This document shows positions 55,609-64,000 of a DNA stretch of 64,000 bases, piece after piece. The position numbers and the translations under genes were made by a program. Below the pieces are notes generated by a model that made no database searches, was not told the origin of the DNA, and saw only the letters and a list, made by a program, of their open reading frames with translations. Each line of letters begins with the position of its first letter. Positions within the stretch are counted from its first letter, which is position 1. The DNA is from Cannabis sativa. Its lineage: Eukaryota > Streptophyta > Magnoliopsida > Rosales > Cannabaceae. The DNA is taken from positions 35,663,280 through 35,727,279 of the forward strand of contig NC_083605.1 in NCBI RefSeq assembly GCF_029168945.1, read 5' to 3'.

Positions 55609-58600
55609 TTAAAAATAAAGGAATAAGAGTAAGGCCTGATCACTGCTGGGGAGGGACATTGGACATAAGGTTTTAATTTTGGATTTTCCCTTCAGGGTTG
55701 TCTTTCTGCAAATGGTCACCTTCCTTGGAGGAAACTTCCATGACCTCTGCAGATTGATCCCCTCCAGCTTTATCGTCCTCGACATCCTTAGTTTCATTTT
55801 TAGCCTCACCATCTTCTGAAGCCTCATCCTTGGCCCCGTCATAAGTATTGAGGTACTTGTTGATGTCTATCTTGTATATCGAGACCATATTAGAAAATTC
55901 CTCTACATCTTCACCAAGGTAGCTGAAGATGTTGGGAACACTCTCCGATAAGCACGTCAACACGAGGACATGGGCTAGGTCTACCAAGGGGACTAAGGCT
56001 CGATGATGAGACTCTTGATCTTTCTTGCGCTCCTCCTTCTCGTCCATGAGTTCCTTGCACAAGGCGACAATTTCCTTCAACGCCTGGACCTAGCCTTGTT
56101 GAAATTGAGACTTTATGTCTTGCAAATCCTATATGGTCTTGGTCCTTGTCTCAATGAGCATGTCCTTCTCCCTGATGCCTGCAGTCAAGGCGGTAACCTG
56201 GTCCTTAACAAGCCAAAAAAGTGCCTTAGCTGAGTCAACTTTAGCCTACAGACCCTTTATGATATTATTTTTGTCCTAAAGTTCTTGAAGTTTGACAAAC
56301 ATCTAGTTCTCAAGGGTCTCCTTGGCTCCTTTGCCCTCTTTGAGCTCTTGGGCCATAGTAGAGTTGGCAGATTCTAACTTAGCATGTTGGCCCTTAAATT
56401 TATCCTCTATTTGGTTCTCGAAATCGTCCTTGTAATCATTAAAATTTTGCAAATACTTCTTGTCGGCCTTGGCATCCACATCAGTGCAATACTGTTTAAC
56501 CTCTTGGATGTTCTTGTCAATCTTTTCCATGGCCTCCTTCTTGATATACTCGATTCGGGCCTCCAGTGCCCATTGAAAGGCCAAGGAAAGATCAAGCTGA
56601 ACTGTCATATAGCTCACTTCTTTACATGTACGCTCTGCAAGAACCGTCATCTGAAATAAGAAGAGAAGAGTCAGAAAAGGAGTGATAACTTATGGCAAGT
56701 GACAAAGAGAAGTTAAGTGAGAGATCAAAATACCCTAGCTGTTTGTTGCCTCGCGGAGTTAGCTAATAATATGGGATCAGTGTTGCTGCCTATTGCTCAC
56801 GTTTTAGTGGTTAATTCAATCATACTGACTGCTATGTCCTCCAGCAGGTTAGCACTAAATGGTGCCAATTCCTTGCCTAGGCACGGCATAAGTTGTTGGA
56901 TAAGGATACGAAGATCCATGATGGGTGCATTGTGCCCTGGGTTACAAATTCCTTCAATTATTTTGGCCCTCTTAACTACGGACAACCGGTGAGTCCTAGA
57001 TTGGACGATGTTATGCTCCTCAGCAAGTTGACGTTTCAAATAACTGTCAGCTTTGCGTACTTATTCTAAGACATTAGCCCTTATATTGGTAAGTTTCAAG
57101 GGAAACTTAAATGGAAATGATGGAATCTTGGGCAACCAAGTTTAGAGCTCTTGGGTTTATTTTTCCTTAGAGTGTTGGTCGAAGAAGATGAAGCTAGAAT
57201 TGACTGATTACTCGAGAATTGTTTTGGTGGGTTTTTTTTTGGGTAAGGTGCTTTCTTGGTTGGATTTGTGTTAAAGGATTGGTGGATGCGAGAATGGTAT
57301 GCTTTTCGGTAGCATTTTTATCCTGTGGGTTGTGAATTGTATTGATGACTTAAGTCATGGAAGAGCAATTGGAAGACTGCGACTGTTGGTTTCGAGCTGG
57401 AAGGCTTTCTACCCTAACAGACACAGATGCCCGAAGGTCTCTGATGCCTCCGGGAGATAAGTGTCTATCCCTTTTGTCTTTCCTTCCAAGATGTGGGTCG
57501 GTGCTGGAGAGTTTTAACGATGCTACTGCCTTTGGAAATACCAAGCCTTCCCTAGAACCCTCATCGTTTGAAAGAATCATGGGTTCCATCTCCTAGTTCA
57601 CAATATCTATCGTAACGAGAAATTTAATTATCATGTTGCTTCCACCTCTAGTGGCCAGTCTGATCTTTGGATTGTTCCTAACTTTGGGTTGAACGGCTGA
57701 AGGGTCAAGCGTGTGGCTAATTCCTTGAGCGTCAGAGGTTTTGGAGGAGCCAAAGGCTTTGGCCTTCTTGGCCCTAGATTTCTTCTGCCTCCCTTTACCA
57801 TCATCCATGTCATTGACCTTTTCGATAGCACTCATCAAGTTGCTCAACATCTTGGACTCAAGTGTATCTGAGTGATCAAAGTACAACAATAATCAAATCA
57901 ATCGAAAAATAGAAAATAATAACATAAGCAAACAATAAGTAACACAAACTAAAACAACAGAGATGCAATGTGGATGCAACCGTGAAACAAGTAACTATAT
58001 GGTCCTCCTCTCATAAATAAAGTTACTTCTTCCCGACTAATGAAGCTATTGTGTTCCCTGAAGCTCAGGAAGAGCATGGTTAGAAAGGTATCTACTATAA
58101 TGATATTTGAGAAAGACTCAAGGTTATCTGGGTTCCTAACTATTTTGTCTACCCTATCAAGATAATCCTTCATTGGATACCTACGCAGATCCAAGTTTAG
58201 GAAATAATTGTCGAATCCCCTTGGTCTCTCAGTGACATTCGAGACAGGCTGAGGGTGTGAATTACGCGGAAGGGCATTTCACCTCTTTTAGAAGTACATG
58301 CTCCGAAAGCATTTTTGTCCAGCTATGCTAGCAAAAACCTTGCTTGTACCTCTTCCTCCTTAGTAAGGGTCTAGATGATGACTTGCCCACGCAGTCACGA
58401 AAAGTTTCTTATCTTTTGCTGCCTTATTAATCAAAATAGACATGTCCAAAGTAATTTGTTCTTTAAAATCCACTATAAAAAGTCTTACTTTTTGTCACAA
58501 CAAAACTTGTGACTAAAAGTGAAAAGTTGTGACTAATTATAAATCATCATTTCTATGTTGTGACTAAAAGGTCCGTGGCTAAAAGTATTAGTCACAAAAA

Positions 58601-60003
58601 TTACAATTTGTTGTGACTAAATGTAGTTTTAGTGACAATACTTGTTGTGACTAAAACTAAATTAGTGACAATACTTGTTGTGACTAAAACTAAATTAGTG
58701 ACAATTTGTATCTAAATACTATGTTTTAGTCACAAGTAAAATTTTATTATGACTATAAGTCACATTTAGTCATAAAAAAATTATGTTGTGACTAAAAAAT
58801 TGTCACCAAAAGTAGCAGTTTTTTGTAATGATCGTTGAGGATCTAAAGTTGACCCCTACTGCTAACGCCATGGATGCTTTGGAAATTTGCAATCAATCCA
58901 TGTTGGCGCAATAGCCCAATGGTCACCAAATCCTCCACTTTCAGTTCCTCCTCTAAAAAAGCCTCATAGAAGGTTATTTGTTGTTTCAATCGCCTGTTAG
59001 CGTAGACATGGGGACGAATTCTATAAGAAACAAATCAAAGTCATGTATAGAGATGTGACTGCATTTTTAACTTTTAGAAAAAAGTTACAAAAAGATGAGT
59101 CTCGTACCTGGAATTTTGAAGTCCAGTGAAAGACATCGGACTCGTTTCAAAGGGAAACATGTCGTGAAGAACCAGTACTCACGTAGATCTAGGCAGTGTG
59201 AGGAGGTGCTTGTTGGATAATGAGTGCGCTTGTACTTCAAGAGGCGATAAAACCCAACCTTTGTAGGGTGCACCCGCATGGGGAGCAATTTCAGCTCATA
59301 AAAATACAGTATCTCTTTCGGGGTTGGGGCAGCCTGGCCTTGGGATTTGCAGAATACCATCCGAAGAGCAGCTTATATGAAACAAAAAGAAGTTGGAAGG
59401 CGTAGTTCCTTCCTTAATGCAAAATTGAGCAAAAAATGTTCTAAGTGGAAGGTGGGCTCCGCATGAAATATGCGACCAACTCCATGCCCCAAAACCTTCC
59501 ACACTCTGGGATGGAGAGTCCCCGATGACAGACATCCTATGCCACGTAGTTCGAGAATGTTTTGGATGCTACCATCATTGGAATATGCCTTCAGTAAGCC
59601 GTAATTCCTCAGCTGATTGGGTCATTGATCCATCTCCCAAATAGAGGTGTTAAGTGCCAAAGGAGACAGAGAGGTAGCTTTGGATTTAACTTTGCCCTTG
59701 TCCTTTTCTTTACTTTTTTCCTAGATGTCTTCAGAAGGCCCCTTTCCTAGAGCTGGGTCTTCAGGACCCAAACACGCAGGGGTGCATTCGCTGAAGACAC
59801 TCTAGGGACCTCTTCAAGGCTCATGATTTCCAAATGAAAGTCATCATTTTTACTAGACACTGAAAAATGGGAAGAAAAAGAAAACCCAAGTAGTTAATAC
59901 CCCATATCCAAATGAAAAATAAAGCATTGAGGAAGGCCTCCCCAAACTGCTTGGAGAGGTCCCCGCCAGACTCGTCACATGAAAGGCCACCCTCGTAGAG
60001 CAA
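55609..60003 (-). pseudogene. Antisense ORF region of a Tat gypsy (putative gypsy-type transposon protein)
   Basis: Read on the minus strand, a chain of broken frames runs from about 60003 to 55609. The N-terminal part includes PTPKEILYFYELKLLPMRVH and VGFYRLLKYKR (59360-59220), matching the plant family annotated as putative gypsy-type transposon protein (PF04195). Next come Lys-rich stretches (57850-57700) and a coiled-coil-like section (56650-56310, EARIEYIKKEAMEKIDKNIQ). An acidic tail (55860-55680) is rich in Asp/Glu. Frameshifts, stops and a CACTA MITE at 58471-58830 break it. An ORF antisense to pol is a known trait of some Tat elements. The family assignment is from memory. Confidence 0.6.
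58471..58830. mobile_element. CACTA-type MITE, 360 bp
   Basis: A 3-bp duplication ATC flanks it (58468-58470 and 58831-58833), as CACTA elements make. The left end is CACTATAAAAAGTCTTACTT and the right end, reversed, is CATTACAAAAAACTGCTACT. The interior is a dense array of TTGTGACTAAAA and its complement TTTTAGTCACAA, resembling subterminal transposase-binding repeats. It interrupts the antisense gypsy ORF. Confidence 0.85.
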
Positions 60004-61651
60004 TCTGTTATGGTGACGAATCAGGAATCTAAGAATACAACAAATATAAAAAGTTTAGGTTTTTCTTTCAAAAACAAAGAGAGGAAAGAGGATTGTCCTG
60101 GAAACTAACCTAAACCAAGAAAAGCTTAACCTAAACGTCAGAACTAGAAAACTTTATTCACATAGACGCTCGCATCGACCTAATCAATAGGAAAAAACCA
60201 CGGTAGAACCCTAGTTCCAAAGGTATTATTCCAAGATTTGTGCGCACCCATTTTACACACAGTAACCATAATATTCAGACATAAACCCTACGCATGCAAA
60301 TAGTGTATTTCTACAAACTCGAGACCACATTTTAGAATCAAAGTAGGAAATAACGGTCCAAAAGGAGGAAATACTTACTTGTAGAAGGGTTGAGGAAGAA
60401 TCACTAGTGGCGTGTGGTTGTCCAAAGTCCTATGAGCCACTTGAGGGTCTGGTTGTGACTCACCATAACAAAGAACTCGTCGCCTGTATGAGCTTTGATC
60501 ATTGCTGAAATCTGGAAACAAGGTTGGGAAAGGAGATGAGGTTTCTGGTTCAGAGAAGTGTTTAAGAGCGAGTGTACTTCTGTGAAAATGTTGTGGGTTA
60601 AAACTTGCAGATTAAAGTAAGAAAGGGGAAAATGAACTTCTTCGCCAAGTTTTTCATTTATATGGTTGGCAACAGATTGGTATGTTTTGAAATGGGCGGT
60701 CCAGATCGTACCTATCAAGAGTTGCTCCATCAAAAGGCTGAGGACTCGAAGAATTTACATTTAATGCACCTTGGGAGAGAGAATGGGGCATTCATTACTT
60801 ATCATTTCATGGTAGCAAGACGAATGCAACACGAACCAATCGTCTTTTCATGTCCTGCCGCTACTCGTTGTCCAGAAGAAACACGCCTAGGCCTGGCGCG
60901 TAAGCCTTACGGCTTCACAAAATGGACACCACGTTTCAACAAAATGACAATTTTATCACAACAAGGGGTATATCAACTCTTTCGCTGTCCAAAGTTACAC
61001 AAAAGATCGCTTCCACATTTCAAGATATTTTTGGCGTATTATAATAATAAATCAAGCATCTGGAAAGAAGCTGCAAGCTCTCACCACTAAGGAGTCCGGG
61101 AACTTGGGGTAAATATTATTCGTATTCCCAAATGCCTGATATGTGGCCATCACAGAAGGGTGCCACTCTAGACCATCCATGATCAGTATATGCTTTCCAC
61201 TTAATGACACTAAGGAGACTATTATATTATGGAAGCCAATCAAAGGTCCTCAATGTTAGCGAGTACAGATAGGACTCTTACTATCCATCCGCAATTAGGG
61301 AGAATCAAAGTTACTCAAAGCTTCAAGTATTCCAGAAAGTTAGTAGGTCAGTGTGATCCGAGAAGGCTTTGGATTTTTTACACTGGAGCTTATTCAACAG
61401 TACCCTATCCAGAATCCGAAGTGACAGTTACCCATCCTCTGACACCGAATCAGATCTTGTTCCCTGCATCAGACCATAGTAGTGCGTACGTGCCTCTAAA
61501 GTCCTCTTTTTTGTCCAACAGCTTGTCTAGGTAGTAACTTTTTAAGGTAAAACCTTTGAGTGGCATGTGTCCTTGTTCACATGAATCCTTCACTGCAGTC
61601 GTACACCACACGATGGGGAAGTTTCCTACCTACTAATGGTCAGGTCGTCAT
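60004..61651 (+). mobile_element. Gypsy 3-prime region, possibly including its LTR
   Basis: No recognisable protein. The 161-codon frame at 60605-61090 matches no family I know and lies in transposon DNA. A purine-rich GTCCGGGAACTTGGGG (61094-61109), followed by TAAATATTATTCGTATTCCC, resembles a PPT/LTR junction, so 61110-61651 may be LTR. No partner exists to confirm it. Confidence 0.35.
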
Positions 61652-62578
61652 TGTAATACCCTGGAATTAAGAAATAGATTAGCAAAACCCTAATTAGATA
61701 ATTATGAATTAATTGAGGAACTATATTATTGTATAGTTCAGTATATATGAATTAATATGAATTTTATCATGTTAAGACCCCGTTGGTGAGCGAGGGGCAT
61801 TTTAGTAATTATGATCCAAGAAGGGTAAAATGATGAAATTAATTTAATTACGTGCTTAATGGAACTATATTATTATATAGTATGCATGTGTTGTCTTTAC
61901 AGGTGTGTTCTGACAGATTGGCGCGGTATAGTCACAACTGGGTATTTCAGGACGAACGGGGTTCGGGCCCGAAATGCGATATGAAGTGAATTATTTGGTA
62001 TTTTTATTTGATAATATGAAATCTGAAATTTAATTGGGATTTATATATGTTTGGAATGACAAAATTACCCTTGTGAGGGTGTATCTGTGTATTTAAGCCC
62101 TAGGGGCAAAATGATCTTTTGACCATAATGATTTACACTTAATAAAAAATTGATTTTTGAGGGAAATAGATGATTTTTCTGGTTGCTTCTCCCTCTCACT
62201 CGAACCCTCTTTCTCTCCCTAACCCTCTCAAAATTTTCAAAGCTAAATTGGTGTGAATTGCTTGATTTTGGAGCTTGAAATTGGAAGGATTTTAAGCTTG
62301 GATTGAGATAGTTTCTAGCTGAGCTTATTTGGAATTTATTGTTGAAATTCTTGCTGATTTTATTTGTTGAAAAGCATGTTTTGATTTGTTGAGTTTGTGG
62401 AGTTGCATGTTCTTGGTGTCGGGTTTTAGTTTTGGTGAATTGCTTACGGAATTGCATGATTTGATGGGAATTTGTGTTGTTGATCTTGGAGTAAGAGTAT
62501 AAGGTATTTTTTTCTAGTGGAAAATATATTTTAATTGGAGTGTTTGCGGGTAGAAGTTTGGGTATGTTTAGGTTGAAG
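61652..62578 (+). mobile_element. Gypsy LTR fragment (chromovirus/Tekay-like)
   Basis: Starts TGTAATACCCTGGAATTAAG, an end form common in Tekay/Del LTRs. It contains a TATA-type TGTATTTAAGCCC (62087-62099), followed by CCCTCTCACTCGAACCCTC-type transcribed leader. It is cut at 62578 by the copia LTR. The lineage is inferred from the terminus only. Confidence 0.5.
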
Positions 62579-64000
62579 TGTTGGGTTTTATGCCCTAACT
62601 AAAACTCATTTCAATATAATCAGATTTACGTATTAATATAGATCAGAAATAACATTTAATGTTGCATGGTTCACATGATTTATTTCATGATTATATGTAC
62701 ATAATGTATGAATTCATCTGAAATCCTTTTAACATACTAGATCCTGTTTATTGTGCCGTCAACACATTGGAAAGTAAACATGACTATGTGAATAAAGTTT
62801 CCTAGATTTATCAGACATAGGGTTTTACTGATATGATAATCTACAACAGAGTTTACTTGCATTTGGAGAAGTGTTATGTTCTTTCCAGAGCATTGGTTAA
62901 AGTAAAGCTCAGGTTGGATGCATGGAGTATGCATCGGAAGGGACCGATATTGAACTTTGACTTAGATTTATTAAACTTACCGTAATATCTATTCAAGTCA
63001 ATATCGCCTAGTTGATCCTAGATCAAATGATCTTAATCCTGTTATGATTAGGCTCAATCTTGAAAGGCTATTCGTGTTCTTTGATTTGTTAGTTAAGCCT
63101 ACTTTTAGGTCAGGGTGATATGTACATTTTGGGAACACGGTAGTGCAATTGAGTGGGAGCGCTATCATAAACATGGAATCTTTAGCTTCTATCTGGCGAA
63201 TAGTAAGCAAAGGATGATCTCCTTCGAGCTTGACCAAACGAACATAAATGGTGGAGTACTCATTTCACATAAGCTGAAATATCATTTATACGGGGTCAAG
63301 TGTTTTAAGGAATAAATACATTGTAGGGTGTAACGGTAATTTAATCCCTTAACAGTGTAGATCATTCATATAGAGGATCAGTGATCAAATTAGGATTATA
63401 ACAATGGATAACTAATGATGCGTCTATATGGTGGAACATATAGAGCATTCTATATACTGAGAGTGCAATTCTAAGTTCTATGCGTGGATTCAACGAAGAA
63501 TTAATAAGTTAGTGAATTTTAGTGCTAAATTCTTGATCTACTTATTGGAAGCTCGGTTATATAGACCCATGGTCCCCGCACTAGTTGAGATAATATTGCT
63601 TGTAAGACTCATGTAATTGGTTTTGATTAATCAATTATAATTCTCAAATTAGACTATGTCTATTTGTGAATTTTTCACTAAGTAAGGGCGAAATTGTAAG
63701 GAAAGAGTTATAGGGGCATATTTGTTAATTATGATACTTTGTATGGTTCAATTAATAAATATGATAAATGACAATATTATTTAATTATTATTTATAGTTA
63801 TTAAATAGTTAGAATTGGCATTTAAATGGTTGAATTAGAAAATTGGCATTTTTGAGAAAATCAGATGCAGAAAAGATAAAACTGCAAAATTGCAAAAAGT
63901 GAGGCCCAAATCCACTATGTAGGGCCGACCACTTTTGTAGGGTTTTTCCCTCTGATATTTTCATTATTTTAATGCCAAATAATTCAAACCTAACCCTAGT
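62579..64000 (+). mobile_element. Copia LTR, 5-prime 1422 bp (cut by window edge)
   Basis: Starts TGTTGGGTTTTATGCCCTAA and is nearly the exact reverse complement of 9800-8380 in the complete element. It runs plus-ward off the window, and the last bases (CTAACCCTAGT) correspond to about 8380 in that LTR. It is inserted into the gypsy LTR at 62578. Confidence 0.92.

Noticed and set aside
60605..61090. 161-codon plus-strand ORF
   Set aside because: It matches no family I know, is surrounded by gypsy debris and has no splice or promoter context. It is kept only as part of the transposon region.
1..64000. tRNA, rRNA or other structured RNA genes
   Set aside because: No cloverleaf with A and B boxes or rRNA-like block was recognised by eye. 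A dedicated tRNA search would be needed to exclude small RNAs.

Overview
This window is nuclear DNA from a flowering plant, most likely a dicot. It is AT-rich and crowded with nested transposons. It carries spliced genes with GT-AG introns and plant-type families: a plant DC-type YTH m6A reader, SBT1-type subtilases, and gene fragments from MGDG synthase and a plant DOMON protein. The species cannot be fixed from sequence alone; a member of the rose order would fit, but that is a guess.

Layout. Positions 1-18.9 kb are a transposon nest. It holds pieces of Tat-type Ty3/gypsy elements, a broken Mutator transposase gene (about 5.0-7.7 kb), and one complete Ty1/copia element on the minus strand (7911-18132) with LTRs, PBS, PPT and a perfect 5-bp target duplication. 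That element has almost no readable coding capacity. Positions 19.4-26.1 kb hold a YTH-domain gene on the plus strand (CDS exons 20189-25828, 395 aa). One of its introns contains a 2.6-kb Pack-MULE (20925-23533) with a 9-bp target duplication. The Pack-MULE carries an antisense DOMON-domain fragment and a sense MGDG-synthase fragment, and each fragment is itself split by a smaller element.

Positions 26.2-32.1 kb are repeats: copia pol debris, a diverged LTR, a 941-bp near-perfect fold-back element and a small Mutator-like MITE, the last two each with 9-bp duplications. Positions 32.3-45.4 kb are the gene-dense part. A three-exon BOD1/SHG1-domain gene on the plus strand (239 aa) faces three head-to-tail subtilase genes on the minus strand (749, 763 and 801 aa). 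All three subtilases keep the Asp/His/Asn/Ser active-site residues. The first is intronless; the other two share one phase-0 intron at the same place.

Positions 45.4-64 kb are again transposons: two LINE 3-prime ends, a CACTA-like MITE pair, a diverged copia 3-prime end, and a decayed Tat gypsy with a long antisense ORF region. They end in a gypsy LTR cut by another copy of the copia LTR, which runs off the window. The host genes have separate roles (RNA m6A reading, chromatin, and secreted proteolysis) and do not form a pathway. The clear functional group is the tandem subtilase cluster.
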